DNA of 16,521 nucleotides from Minisyncoccota bacterium (GCA_028717605.1 JAQUNM010000007.1:1-16521); one strand, 5' to 3'. Positions 4,602 through 12,889 are shown, numbered from the stretch's first letter. Notes: generated from the letters alone by a model not told the origin. Program-made: numbers and translations.

Positions 4602-5103
4602 ATGAAAAAGTAACAAAAAAATTAATATTTTCTCTTTCTGACCAGTTAACTGGAGGAAAATCAACCTGCTTAAAGCTTTTTTCTAAATTTTCTCTAAAAA
4701 GCAGAAGGTCTTCCCTAAAAGGAACAAACCCAGATAAGTTTATCTTTTTATCAATAAAAGATATATTGTTTAAATAAACACCATCTGGCATGGCTAAAAA
4801 AATACTATCTAAAACAGAAGAATAATAAATTCTATTTTGGTAAAATTTATTAATTCTAAATAATTCTTCATTAGTTTTTATTATTTGTTCTTTTATTTCT
4901 TCTGGCTCTTTGAAATGATCTAGACTAGTAATTAAAACATTTGTACTTTGGATCTGAGAATTAAAATAAATGTTTAGGAAAAGAAAAAGCAATAATAAAC
5001 AGATAAAAAAGAAATTTAATAAAAATAAAAAAATAATTTGAATTTTTTCTTTTTCGATTTTAATTAATTCTTGCTTCTGAAAATCAGGAATCAAATTAAT
5101 CAT
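4588..5103 (-). CDS. pilN: PilN-like type IV pilus alignment protein
   Basis: 171 residues. It begins MINLIPDFQKQE, matching the conserved cytoplasmic INLIP motif by which PilN binds PilM. A membrane helix (about 24-46) follows, then a coiled coil and a ferredoxin-like extracytoplasmic domain with LDSIFLAMPDGVYLNNISF (98-116) and NLSGFVPF, both usual in PilN/GspL-C-type domains. It overlaps pilM by 8 bp and pilO by 14 bp, so all three are probably translated together. No Shine-Dalgarno sequence precedes it. Confidence 0.88.
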   Translation of the reverse strand: MINLIPDFQKQELIKIEKEKIQIIFLFLLNFFFICLLLLFLFLNIYFNSQIQSTNVLITSLDHFKEPEEIKEQIIKTNEELFRINKFYQNRIYYSSVLDSIFLAMPDGVYLNNISFIDKKINLSGFVPFREDLLLFRENLEKSFKQVDFPPVNWSERENINFFVTFSYEKQ

Positions 5104-5953
5104 ATTTTTTAACAGCCCTTAGGGCTAGTCCTATAGCTACAGAATAATTCAATGATTCTTGAAAATCAAGTTCAGGAATTTTTTTAAAAGAATCAAAATT
5201 TACCCAAGGGTTAGCTAACTCAACTGAAAAACCTAAAGAAACCAATTTATCTTTTAAAAAATCGGCTCTATTTAAAATTATTCTTGGTTTTTTATTCTGA
5301 AAAAAAACGAAACACTTTTCAATTTCTGGAATTAAAGACTTCTCTTCTAGAGTAGAAGTGAACCTTATTGCTCCCTTAGAATAAACCAAGACAACTATCT
5401 TTTCTTTTTGAGCATCAATAATTAAAAAATCTCCTTTTTCTTTTATCAGAGCTCTGACTATAGACTGAGATTCTATTTCTAACGCTTTAACTATTAGTCC
5501 TTGTTTTTTAAGACAAGAAAAAAAAGGCAAAACTACTTTTTTAGGATAGGCGGCTACTAAAACTTCTTTTTTAGAAATAACTTCGAAATCTAGACAAGCT
5601 TCTTCTATTTTTAAAGGAATATAGTTTTCAACTTCATAATAAACTGCTTTTTCCAGAAAATCTTTTTCCATTTCTGGCAAAATAATAGTTTGCAAAAAGG
5701 CTCTTTCCTCTGGTAAAGAAACAATAACATAATTAGTCTTTAAAGATTCTCCTTTAACGTTTTTTAAAAGATTAGCTAAGTTATCAGAAAATTCTTTTTC
5801 TTTCTTAAGATCTCCCCCACTAATAATGCCTGGCTCTAATTCTTGTTCTGCCCAAGAAGCTAATCCTTTTTTGTTCAATTTGATAATCCTTAAATAAGAC
5901 TCTGATATTTCTAAACCAAATGATTCTGGTTTTAGGGTTAAAAAATCTAACAT
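5096..5953 (-). CDS. pilM: PilM-like cytoplasmic actin-fold protein with degenerate nucleotide site
   Basis: 285 residues from the ATG at 5951-5953. A start 51 nt upstream would overlap the pilX-like gene and add residues with no PilM likeness. The start MLDFLTLKPESFGLEISESYLRIIKL fits the PilM FGLDIG..S.K.VEL opening, VYYEVENYIPL (104-114) fits the RWEAE.YIPF region, and the end NPW......SLNYSVAIGLALRAV is the PilM C-terminus. PilM forms a cytoplasmic ring that binds PilN and the PilB/PilC motor. Two features of the ATP site are absent: the DIGA phosphate loop is IIDAQKEKI (178-186) and the GGG adenine loop is missing. The protein is also shorter than typical PilM (about 350-380). It therefore probably acts as a scaffold rather than an ATP-binding protein (inference). 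Confidence 0.88.
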   Translation of the reverse strand: MLDFLTLKPESFGLEISESYLRIIKLNKKGLASWAEQELEPGIISGGDLKKEKEFSDNLANLLKNVKGESLKTNYVIVSLPEERAFLQTIILPEMEKDFLEKAVYYEVENYIPLKIEEACLDFEVISKKEVLVAAYPKKVVLPFFSCLKKQGLIVKALEIESQSIVRALIKEKGDFLIIDAQKEKIVVLVYSKGAIRFTSTLEEKSLIPEIEKCFVFFQNKKPRIILNRADFLKDKLVSLGFSVELANPWVNFDSFKKIPELDFQESLNYSVAIGLALRAVKKYD

Positions 5954-5970
5954 AGAATTATTATAACACT

Positions 5971-7179
5971 TTAATCTATTTTTTCCCAGCTTAATATTTT
6001 CCAACTACCACCTGCTCCTGAAGAAAAAAACATATTTTGTAATCCTATTTCATATTCTATGACTGCGTTTTCTCGTAGAATTATTTTATACGCTGTTGCC
6101 TCTCTAATTTTCACTCTTTGATTTAATAAAATAGCTCCGTAAGGAACATAAAAAATCCCAGCATCTGAAGTATTATCAATTTGAACTGCGTTTTCCAAAG
6201 ATTCATTCAAAGATATAATCATTAAATAACTACCCAATAAACCTGATCCCCTTAAAATAGCTCCTGGCCTTATAGTGGTTTTCCCCTGAACTATTATGAC
6301 CCCACCCAAGCCCTGATAATAATTGGGATCTAGTTCTAGAACAGCATTATTGTAAACAGTTAAGTCCCCAGAAACCAAGATAATCCCTTGTAGCTTTAAA
6401 GATGAACCCCCGCCAACCTCTAAATTTCCCTGGATATGAGCTGGTCCCAAAAAATCAATTCCTTGAACATTATAATTACCTTGAATAATTTCCCCTTGCT
6501 CTGCTTGACTTTTCCATTTATTAATAGTTTGTTCTGAAATAGGAAAATCCTTAGGCTCTATGTATTGAATTAGTTCTTTTTCTCCTCCTACGCTACAACT
6601 TTCTTCTAATACATACAACAAATCTTCTTGAATATTAGAATTATAACAACTATAAACTTGAGCATTTTTCCCTATTTTAATATTATCAATTTTTTCCCCA
6701 GCTACAATAACACTATCTGTAATTTCAGCTCCTTGTCCTCCTAAAATTGATCCATTCGAAAAAACATTACCTATTATTTTGCTATTATTTCTCATAATTA
6801 TCCCACCTTCCCCTGCCTGAGCTCCATAATGAAAAGAAATGCTTTCTGAATCTATCTGATATCTCACCTTTATCCTTTGAACTGTTTCTAAAAATTCTCC
6901 CTTAGAAACAATAGTTAATACTCCACCTATGTTTTCTAGAATATCAACCCGAACATTACCTTGTTCAAAAGAATAAGAAAAATTATTCAGAGAAGGATTA
7001 TTTTTTATTCTCAACAAAGCATCTTCTATACCTGATTCAGCCAAATAATAAGCCTGTAAAGAAAAATGGTTTTTATTTAAAAAATTAATCTCTTGTCTAG
7101 TTAAAAAAACAGAAAGCAAACCAAGAATAGTCCCCAGAACTAAAACAATTATAAATATAGCTATGAATCCTTTTTTCAT
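5971..7179 (-). CDS. PilX/GspK-position minor pilin with beta-helical body
   Basis: 402 residues. The leader MKKG then FIAIFIIVLVLGTILGLLS lacks Glu5, as GspK/PilX tip pilins do, and is followed by the PilX signature AYYLAESGIEDALLRI (43-58). Residues 60-115 make a small beta domain. From about 118 on, short repeated strands (GGIIMRNNSKIIGNVFSNGSI, GGVIIVQGKTTIRPGAILRGSG) look like a right-handed beta-helix of bactofilin or polymer-forming type, with an inserted segment holding Cys183 and Cys195. It is last of four pilin genes in the FimU-PilV-PilW-PilX order and overlaps the PilW-like gene by 4 bp. Known tip pilins of this slot cap the growing pilus, so this body would be displayed at the pilus tip (inference). 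No Shine-Dalgarno is visible. Confidence 0.85.
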   Translation of the reverse strand: MKKGFIAIFIIVLVLGTILGLLSVFLTRQEINFLNKNHFSLQAYYLAESGIEDALLRIKNNPSLNNFSYSFEQGNVRVDILENIGGVLTIVSKGEFLETVQRIKVRYQIDSESISFHYGAQAGEGGIIMRNNSKIIGNVFSNGSILGGQGAEITDSVIVAGEKIDNIKIGKNAQVYSCYNSNIQEDLLYVLEESCSVGGEKELIQYIEPKDFPISEQTINKWKSQAEQGEIIQGNYNVQGIDFLGPAHIQGNLEVGGGSSLKLQGIILVSGDLTVYNNAVLELDPNYYQGLGGVIIVQGKTTIRPGAILRGSGLLGSYLMIISLNESLENAVQIDNTSDAGIFYVPYGAILLNQRVKIREATAYKIILRENAVIEYEIGLQNMFFSSGAGGSWKILSWEKID

Positions 7180-7589
7180 CTTAAAAAAATTGTGGTAATT
7201 AAATTATTCAAACTTATCTTTATTCCCTGTTCATCAATAATCTCAAAGCTTAACCTTTCTATCTTAGGAATCAAAACAATAGGTTCTTTAAGCTCTTGTT
7301 TAAAACAAAGCTTGTCTTCGCATAAATAAAAATCAATATATTCGTTATTATCCTCTAAAGAAAGCTGAGTTAAAGAACAAGTAGGATGATAAATACTATC
7401 AGCTAATTTAATTTTTTCTGACATAAAACCCAAAGCCATACTTGAATTAAATAAATTATTAATTTGTTCCTGAGTCTTTGAATTATAATTAAAAAGCCAG
7501 AATAAAAAAGAAAAAACCATTATTAAGGTTAGCGAAAAAACATATATATATATTAAGGCTTCAATCAAAGTGAAAGATTTATTCTTCAT
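7176..7589 (-). CDS. PilW/GspJ-like minor pilin
   Basis: 137 residues. A type IV prepilin N-terminus, MKNKSFTLIEALIYIYVFSL, with Glu5 in place and a Ser at the position before the cleavage point. The hydrophobic helix runs to about residue 35, followed by a globular domain with three cysteines (CSLTQL, LCEDKLCF) and a final beta strand pair (GIKISLNNLITTIFLR). It is third of the four pilin genes and overlaps both neighbours, by 10 and 4 bp. The PilW/GspJ label rests on order and the LIEALIY helix; the globular part is too diverged to name by itself. Confidence 0.8.
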   Translation of the reverse strand: MKNKSFTLIEALIYIYVFSLTLIMVFSFLFWLFNYNSKTQEQINNLFNSSMALGFMSEKIKLADSIYHPTCSLTQLSLEDNNEYIDFYLCEDKLCFKQELKEPIVLIPKIERLSFEIIDEQGIKISLNNLITTIFLR

Positions 7590-7953
7590 GCCAATTAGTT
7601 AGATAATTTATTAATTTTACTTCGTGATTATCAAAAAAAACCCTAACTATAACCTTTATTGTTTCTTGATCAAGATCACCAAATTCTGAAATATTATACT
7701 CATTGTCTCTAAAAACTGCCTCAAGATTGATTGTTCTTAAAAAACCATTAATTTGCTCTTCTTGTTCCTGCTTATCTTTTCTAGCTATCTCTTGACCCTC
7801 TTGGGCCAAATAACTAGCTTGAAGAAACTTTTGATAAAAAATAATTTGTCTGAAAGTAAAAAAAATAATAAGGACGACTAGGGTTATTAAAATAACTAAA
7901 ACAGATAAAGATATTAAAATTTCTAGGGTAGAAAAACCCTTTTTTATTCCCAT
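7579..7953 (-). CDS. PilV/GspI-like minor pilin
   Basis: 124 residues. Leader MGIKKG then FSTLEILISLSVLVILITLVVLI with Glu5, the classic GF(S/T)TLEI prepilin form; the LASYLAQEGQEIAR segment after the helix is typical of PilV/GspI-type proteins (its start reads LQASYLAQEGQEIARK at 45-60). A short beta domain with IKVIVRVFF follows. Second of four pilin genes, overlapping the GspH-like gene by 10 bp. It should be processed by a prepilin peptidase encoded elsewhere. Confidence 0.85.
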   Translation of the reverse strand: MGIKKGFSTLEILISLSVLVILITLVVLIIFFTFRQIIFYQKFLQASYLAQEGQEIARKDKQEQEEQINGFLRTINLEAVFRDNEYNISEFGDLDQETIKVIVRVFFDNHEVKLINYLTNWHEE

Positions 7954-8669
7954 TTTATTTGTTCAACAAACAATGATTCATGTGTTGTCTCTGAGCCATC
8001 AGCAGAATATTTTATAATAAACCCTGGATCTTGTTCTAAATAAATAGTTAAAACTTGATCATTAAGTCTCCTATCTCTTTTAACAACAAAAACAGTATCC
8101 GGACTATTGAATCTTAAGCTCCTTATTAGAATGTTTTCATATTCTAGATTAAGAATGTCATTTTCTAAATAATCTTGAATCAAAAATTCTTGATCATTCA
8201 GAATAATTTTTCCTTCTGAATTAATAAAATTATTATAATAAACCAAGACTCGTCTAGAATCTATATTCTCTCTATCTACTGCCTCAAGTTCATTTATTGA
8301 AATAATCCCCAAATCATTGACATAAATGTTTATTATTTTTCCTGGGTTTTGTACAAATCCTGTAATCTTTTCAAAAACAATTTCTTTTTCTTCAGAACAA
8401 GAAATACTATAGAGCTTGTCAAATTCACTATTTCTTTGATCATAAGATTCTCCCATAAATAAAGTAGCCTGATTCTCAGCAATATTTACGCCCCAAGAAC
8501 TATCCTTAAAACCAGCTAAGGCATTTAATCTAGCTCTATGTAAAAGAGAATAAATAATATCTTGACTAGGTTCTTTTTTTTGAGAAGAAAAAAAGGGGAA
8601 AGCAATGGCTAATAATATTAAAAAGATTAAGATAACAATTAAAATTTCTAACAAAGTAAAACTTTTCAT
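7944..8669 (-). CDS. FimU/GspH-like minor pilin
   Basis: 241 residues. Prepilin start MKS then FTLLEILIVILIFLILLAIAFPFF with Glu5, followed by DIIYSLLHRARLNALAGFKDSSWGVNI, the helix-to-first-strand passage typical of GspH/FimT-type pseudopilins (LR.AR..A.......WGV). It is larger than usual GspH (about 150-190); the extra part lies in the C-terminal beta domain (about 100-240). First of the pilin set, it overlaps pilC by 1 bp. AGGAG lies 8 nt before the ATG, the only good Shine-Dalgarno match in this operon, though it also encodes the last pilC residues. Confidence 0.86.
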   Translation of the reverse strand: MKSFTLLEILIVILIFLILLAIAFPFFSSQKKEPSQDIIYSLLHRARLNALAGFKDSSWGVNIAENQATLFMGESYDQRNSEFDKLYSISCSEEKEIVFEKITGFVQNPGKIINIYVNDLGIISINELEAVDRENIDSRRVLVYYNNFINSEGKIILNDQEFLIQDYLENDILNLEYENILIRSLRFNSPDTVFVVKRDRRLNDQVLTIYLEQDPGFIIKYSADGSETTHESLFVEQIKWE

Positions 8670-9883
8670 TATATTGCTCCTAACATAGAATATATTGGCT
8701 GAATGATAGAGACAGCAAAAAAGCCAATAGCCACTCCAATTAATAACATTAAAATAGGTTCTATCAAAGTAGAAAGATTTTTAGTAATATTAGCTGTTTC
8801 TTGTTCATAGAATTCAGCTAATTTTTTGAGCAAAGAAGAAGTTTCTCCTGTTTCTTCTCCTACCTGAATCATCTGAACAACTAAAGAAGAAAAGATAGTA
8901 TTGTTTTTAGCCAAAGAATCAGCTAGTTTAATTCCTTTTTGAACATCGTTTTGAGCTTGTTTAATGGCCTTTTTATAAAAAACATTATTAACAGATAAAA
9001 AAATAAGATCTAGAGACTTTACTAAAGAAACTCCACTACTAATCAAAGAACTCAAGGTTCGACAGATATAGGCTAGGTTTGCTTTTTGAATCAAGCCTGA
9101 TATAATTGGTAATTTAAATAAAATTTTGTCTCCAATAATTTTTCCTTTATTTGTTTTTAAAAAAGCCTTTATTAAAAAAATAGATAGAATTATAATGCCA
9201 AAGAATAAATACCAATAATTAGAAATAAACATACCCAAAGCAATTACTATTTTAGTAGCTATAGGAAGCTCTACTTCCAATTCTTCAAAAGTATTAGCTA
9301 TCATAGGCACCACTATTATCATCATTAAAATTCCGATTCCAGCCATAGCTGAAATAATAACAATTGGATAAATTAAAGCTCCTTTTATTTTGCTTTTTAA
9401 TTCATATTCTTTTTCCATTTGTTCTGTAAGGACTTTTAATGATTCGGTCATCGAGCCACTTTCTTCTCCGGCCACGATCATATTAGAAAAAATCTCTGGA
9501 AAAACAGAAGTATGTTTTTTTAAAGCAGAAGAAAAACTTTTCCCCTTAACAATATCTGCTTTAATTTCTTGAATTATTTTTTTAAACTTTTGAGATTGGG
9601 CTTGAACAGTTAAAACATCTAGTGCCTTGGGGATAGGTACGCCAGCTGAAATCATTACTTCTAAATTTCTAGTAAATATTATTTTATCTAAAATAGAAAT
9701 TTTTTTAAAAAATGAAGCAAGGCTTGGTTTTCTTTTAGGTTTTTTATTTTCTATCTCTGACCAAATCAAAAACTTATCTTGTTTTTTCAAGGTTTGAGCT
9801 AATTCGTGTTCATCACTAGCCTGTAAAACCCCTGAATCTGTTTGGCCTTCAAGATTCTTTGCTTTGTAAAAAAAATAAGGCAT
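8669..9883 (-). CDS. pilC: PilC/GspF pilus platform protein
   Basis: 404 residues, full length for the family. A short cytoplasmic start (PYFFYKAKNLEGQ) with the usual Y.A.....G..G layout is followed by two T2SF domains: FTRNLEVMISAGVPIPKAL (70-88) to about 195, and AYICRTLSSLISSGVSLVKSL (271-291) to about 395. Each carries the GE.sG.l/GEetG pattern (139-144 and 342-347). Membrane helices lie at about 168-195, 218-240 and 370-395. PilC sits in the cytoplasmic membrane, is rotated by PilB and feeds pilins into the fibre. The ATG overlaps the pilB stop (TAATG). Confidence 0.97.
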   Translation of the reverse strand: MPYFFYKAKNLEGQTDSGVLQASDEHELAQTLKKQDKFLIWSEIENKKPKRKPSLASFFKKISILDKIIFTRNLEVMISAGVPIPKALDVLTVQAQSQKFKKIIQEIKADIVKGKSFSSALKKHTSVFPEIFSNMIVAGEESGSMTESLKVLTEQMEKEYELKSKIKGALIYPIVIISAMAGIGILMMIIVVPMIANTFEELEVELPIATKIVIALGMFISNYWYLFFGIIILSIFLIKAFLKTNKGKIIGDKILFKLPIISGLIQKANLAYICRTLSSLISSGVSLVKSLDLIFLSVNNVFYKKAIKQAQNDVQKGIKLADSLAKNNTIFSSLVVQMIQVGEETGETSSLLKKLAEFYEQETANITKNLSTLIEPILMLLIGVAIGFFAVSIIQPIYSMLGAI

Positions 9884-11622
9884 TATTCTGTAATAACTCT
9901 TAAAATTTCTTCGATACTAGTTAACCCCTTGGCTGCTTTTAAAAAACCATCTTCTATCATTGTTTTCATCCCTTCTTTTTCTGCCCTTTGTTGAATTAAA
10001 TTCTCTGGAGAATTTTGAACAATTAATTCTTTAATAGATTCAGTAATGTTTAAAACCTCAAAAATACCAATTCTTCCTTTATAACCGTCCTGGCTTTCTT
10101 GAGAAGGCTGAGGTTTATAAAAAACTACATCCTTTAAACTCTGATCTTCTTTAACAATCTTTTCTTCTTTCAAAAATTGCGTAATTTTTTTTATATCACA
10201 ATAATTGGCTAAATTATCAATTTCTGCCTCTTTCAAAAAATATTTTTTCTTGCTCGGACAAAGCTTTCTAACTAATCTTTGAGCAATTATAATTTTTAAG
10301 GTAGAAGATATTAAAAATGGTTCTGCTTTCATATCAAATAAACGAGAAATAGTACCAGCCGCATTGCTGGTATGCAAAGTAGATAAAACTAAATGACCAG
10401 TCAAGGCAGCATTGATACTTAAAGCTGCTGTTTCTTCATCTCTAATTTCCCCAATCATTATAATATCAGGGTCTTGTCTTACTAAAGATCTTAAACCGTT
10501 AGCAAAGGTAAGCCCAATTTTAGGATTTACTTGGGTTTGATTTATTCTAGTAATTTGATATTCAATTGGATCTTCTATGGTAGAAATATTAACTTCTAAA
10601 GTATTTAACATTTCCAAAAGCGTATATAAAGTAGTTGTTTTCCCAGATCCAGTTGGTCCGGTTACTAAAATCATACCTATTGGTTTTTTGATACTATGGT
10701 GAACTGATTCTAAAGCTGTTCCAGTTAGACCAAGGCTTTCTAAACCAATAGTTTCTGTTTGTTCAGCTAAAAGTCTCATCACAATTTTCTCTCCATTAAA
10801 AACAGGTAACACAGAGACTCTAACAGCGTACTTTAAGTCATCTAAATCGATTTTAAAACGACCATCCTGGGGAAGTCGATGTTCGTCAATTTTTAAATTT
10901 GCTAAAACTTTAATTCTAGCTACTATTCCAGCACTTACGTTTTTAGGAAGAACCATGGCTTGCCTTAAAATTCCGTCTATTCTATAACGAACTAATATTT
11001 CTTTTTCTGCAGGCTCTATATGAATATCAGAGGCTTTTTGTAAAACAGCGTGCTTAATCAAAGTATCAACAATCCTAATAATCGGAACATCTTTGGCTAT
11101 TTTTTTTAAGTCTTCAGTAGTTTCTTTTTGTTGGATTATCTTTATTTCCTTAGCGTCTTTTTTAATAATTTCTCCAAACTCAGCTTCTAGGCTTTTATGA
11201 TATTGAGATAATGCAGACTTAATAGAGGATTGATTGGTTAGGCGAGGAATAATTTTCAAATTAGCTTTTTTCTTGATAAATTCTATTGTTTTTAAATCCT
11301 CTGGATCTAACATCGCTACTTCTAAAGAATTATTTTGTTTCCGGAAAGCAATAATATTATGATTTTTAGCGATTGGTTCAGGAATTATTCTTAAAATTTC
11401 TGGAGAAATCTTCTCTTTCTCTAGATTAACGAAAGGAATACCTAGAATATAGGCCTTTAACTTAATTATTTCTTCTTTTTCTATTAAATTCTGGAATACC
11501 AAAAAATCTTCAAACAATTTATTTTGTCTCTTGCTTTCTTGCCAAGCTTTTTCTAAATCTTTTTCTCCAATTAATTTTGAATCTTCTAGAAAAGCTTTTA
11601 ATCTTTTTTGTTCAACTATCAT
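9883..11622 (-). CDS. pilB: PilB/GspE pilus extension ATPase
   Basis: 579 residues. An N-terminal GspE-N/MshEN-type domain (about 1-145, with GIPFVNLEKEKISPEILRIIPE) precedes the secretion ATPase: ASDIHIEP and RYRIDG (198-217), Walker A GPTGSGKT (322-329), Asp box TIEDPIEY (348-355), Walker B DPDIIMIGEIRD (384-395) and His box TGHLVLSTLHT (408-418). It hydrolyses ATP to extend the pilus through PilC. The usual tetracysteine zinc motif after the His box is degenerate: Cys455 and Cys475 remain, and the second CxxC before the GYKGR block (513-517) is replaced by YKPQPSQES. Its start overlaps the response regulator gene by 4 bp. It is an extension motor by order and domain make-up; a retraction ATPase (PilT) is not in the window. 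Confidence 0.97.
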   Translation of the reverse strand: MIVEQKRLKAFLEDSKLIGEKDLEKAWQESKRQNKLFEDFLVFQNLIEKEEIIKLKAYILGIPFVNLEKEKISPEILRIIPEPIAKNHNIIAFRKQNNSLEVAMLDPEDLKTIEFIKKKANLKIIPRLTNQSSIKSALSQYHKSLEAEFGEIIKKDAKEIKIIQQKETTEDLKKIAKDVPIIRIVDTLIKHAVLQKASDIHIEPAEKEILVRYRIDGILRQAMVLPKNVSAGIVARIKVLANLKIDEHRLPQDGRFKIDLDDLKYAVRVSVLPVFNGEKIVMRLLAEQTETIGLESLGLTGTALESVHHSIKKPIGMILVTGPTGSGKTTTLYTLLEMLNTLEVNISTIEDPIEYQITRINQTQVNPKIGLTFANGLRSLVRQDPDIIMIGEIRDEETAALSINAALTGHLVLSTLHTSNAAGTISRLFDMKAEPFLISSTLKIIIAQRLVRKLCPSKKKYFLKEAEIDNLANYCDIKKITQFLKEEKIVKEDQSLKDVVFYKPQPSQESQDGYKGRIGIFEVLNITESIKELIVQNSPENLIQQRAEKEGMKTMIEDGFLKAAKGLTSIEEILRVITE

Positions 11623-11984
11623 TTTATGTTTTCTTTAATCTTTCCCAATAATTCTTTTAAAGTATACTGATTTTTGACCAAATAAGCAGCTGCTCCTTTT
11701 TCAATTGCTTTTTCAATATTTTCTGGCTGTTCTAAATTAGTAGTAATAATTATCGGAATGTTTCTAGTTAAATCATTACTTTTCAATTCTTCTAAAACAG
11801 AAAAGCCTTCTAATTTAGGAAGAATTAGATCAAGTAAAATTATATCAGGCTTTTCGTTTTTAGCTAATTCAAGCCCATTTAAACCATCGCTAGCAGAAAA
11901 AACCTTATAATTCTGTTTTTTTAAAAAATCAACAAGAGTTTTTTGTAAAGAAGAATCATCTTCAATAGATAGTATCTTTTTCAT
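11619..11984 (-). CDS. Single-domain response regulator (CheY-like receiver)
   Basis: 121 residues, one receiver domain and nothing else. Acidic pocket IEDD (7-10), phosphorylated Asp52 in LLDLILP, Thr81/Thr82 in IIITTN, and the conserved Lys104 in YLVKNQ. No DNA-binding or enzymatic output domain, so it must act by protein contact, as CheY and the pilus regulators PilG/PilH do. It starts 1 nt after the kinase stop and overlaps pilB by 4 bp, so all three should be made together. A direct effect on PilB or PilM is the likeliest role (inference). Confidence 0.95.
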   Translation of the reverse strand: MKKILSIEDDSSLQKTLVDFLKKQNYKVFSASDGLNGLELAKNEKPDIILLDLILPKLEGFSVLEELKSNDLTRNIPIIITTNLEQPENIEKAIEKGAAAYLVKNQYTLKELLGKIKENIK

Positions 11985-11985
11985 T

Positions 11986-12876
11986 TTAAATTGAAAAGTA
12001 AAAACAGGTCCCTTTCCCTTGTTTTGAATGAAACCAAATTTTACCTTTATGCATTTGAATTATTTTTTTAACAATATAAAGGCCTAGACCAGAACCTTTA
12101 ACTTTATTTTTTAAAATATTATCTGATCGAAAAAATTTTTCGAAAATATATTTTTTATCTTTTTCCGGAATTCCTACTCCTTGATCTTGTATTTTGAAAA
12201 CAGCTGATTTATTTTTCTTAAATAAATCAATCTCTATTTTCCCCTTATCAAGAGTATATCTAATTGCATTATCGATCAAGTTTTCTATAACCATACGTAA
12301 CTGAGAATAATCAGCTGTTATTTCTATCTTCTCGAAATTAAATTGTAAATCAATATTAAGCTTTTCACAAATAGGGGCAAAGCTTTTGATTATTTCTTGA
12401 ACTAATTCATGAAGAAAAAAGTTTGTTTTTCTTAAAGAGAAGCCTGTTTCTTCAATTTTACTAATAATTAACAAATTATCAGTTAATTCTGTCATTCTTT
12501 TTAAACTTTGTTCTAATAACTTAGCTGATTCTCCTAAGTTTAAAGATTCGATAATCCATTTTAAATTAGTCAAAGGAGATCTTAGTTGATGAATGATAAC
12601 TCCGGTTAATTCTGATTTTATCCTAGAAGCTTGAACCGCTTTTTCAAAATTTTGCGTAATAATGAAAGAGAAAATGAAAAGAAATAAATTAGCACCAATC
12701 GCTATTAAGGCAATTAAATAAAAATCTTGGATATACTTGACACCTAAAAAATAAATAAAAAGAGAACTTAAACAAATAACAAAACCCATTAAAAGAAACA
12801 AAAATTGAGGACATTGCCAAATAGAAATACCTAGCTCCTTACAGTTCCTTATAATATGTAAATCCTTTTTCTGCAT
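11986..12876 (-). CDS. Sensor histidine kinase with two close membrane helices
   Basis: 296 residues. Two membrane helices (about 25-45 and 52-74) are joined by only about six residues, so there is no extracellular sensor domain. HisKA follows with His96 in IIHQLRSPL, then HATPase_c with N box MVIENLIDNAIRYT (195-208), G1 DQGVGIP (231-237), F box EKFFRSD (246-252) and G2 GSGLGLYIVKK (261-271). This is a complete kinase core; with such a short loop it resembles intramembrane-sensing kinases. It heads the pilus operon, 1 nt before its likely partner, the receiver protein. A putative -10 lies 7 nt before the ATG, suggesting a leaderless operon mRNA. Confidence 0.96.
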   Translation of the reverse strand: MQKKDLHIIRNCKELGISIWQCPQFLFLLMGFVICLSSLFIYFLGVKYIQDFYLIALIAIGANLFLFIFSFIITQNFEKAVQASRIKSELTGVIIHQLRSPLTNLKWIIESLNLGESAKLLEQSLKRMTELTDNLLIISKIEETGFSLRKTNFFLHELVQEIIKSFAPICEKLNIDLQFNFEKIEITADYSQLRMVIENLIDNAIRYTLDKGKIEIDLFKKNKSAVFKIQDQGVGIPEKDKKYIFEKFFRSDNILKNKVKGSGLGLYIVKKIIQMHKGKIWFHSKQGKGTCFYFSI

Positions 12877-12883
12877 ATTTTTT

Positions 12884-12889
12884 ATTATA
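12884..12889 (-). promoter_or_regulatory. -10 box of the pilus operon promoter
   Basis: The minus strand has TATAAT at 12884-12889, 7 nt before the kinase ATG. The -35 is poor (TGGTCA at 16 nt spacing), suggesting a weak or activator-dependent promoter. It abuts an 18-bp inverted repeat (12889-12906). Confidence 0.5.

Noticed and set aside
4602..4664. N-terminal extension of PilO to an ATG at 4662-4664
   Set aside because: The extra 21 residues are read in another frame of the conserved pilN end; the ATG at 4599-4601 gives a usual short cytoplasmic tip and membrane helix.
5960..5965. TATAAT 6 nt before pilM as an internal leaderless promoter
   Set aside because: No acceptable -35 box at 15-19 nt, and pilM sits within a tightly packed operon; in such AT-rich DNA the hexamer is frequent by chance.
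5954..6004. N-terminal extension of PilM to an ATG at 6002-6004
   Set aside because: It would overlap the PilX-like gene by 34 bp and adds residues unlike PilM; the ATG at 5951-5953 places the FGLEIS motif normally.
9390..9572. 60-residue plus-strand ORF within pilC
   Set aside because: Shadow of a full-length, well-conserved PilC on the other strand.
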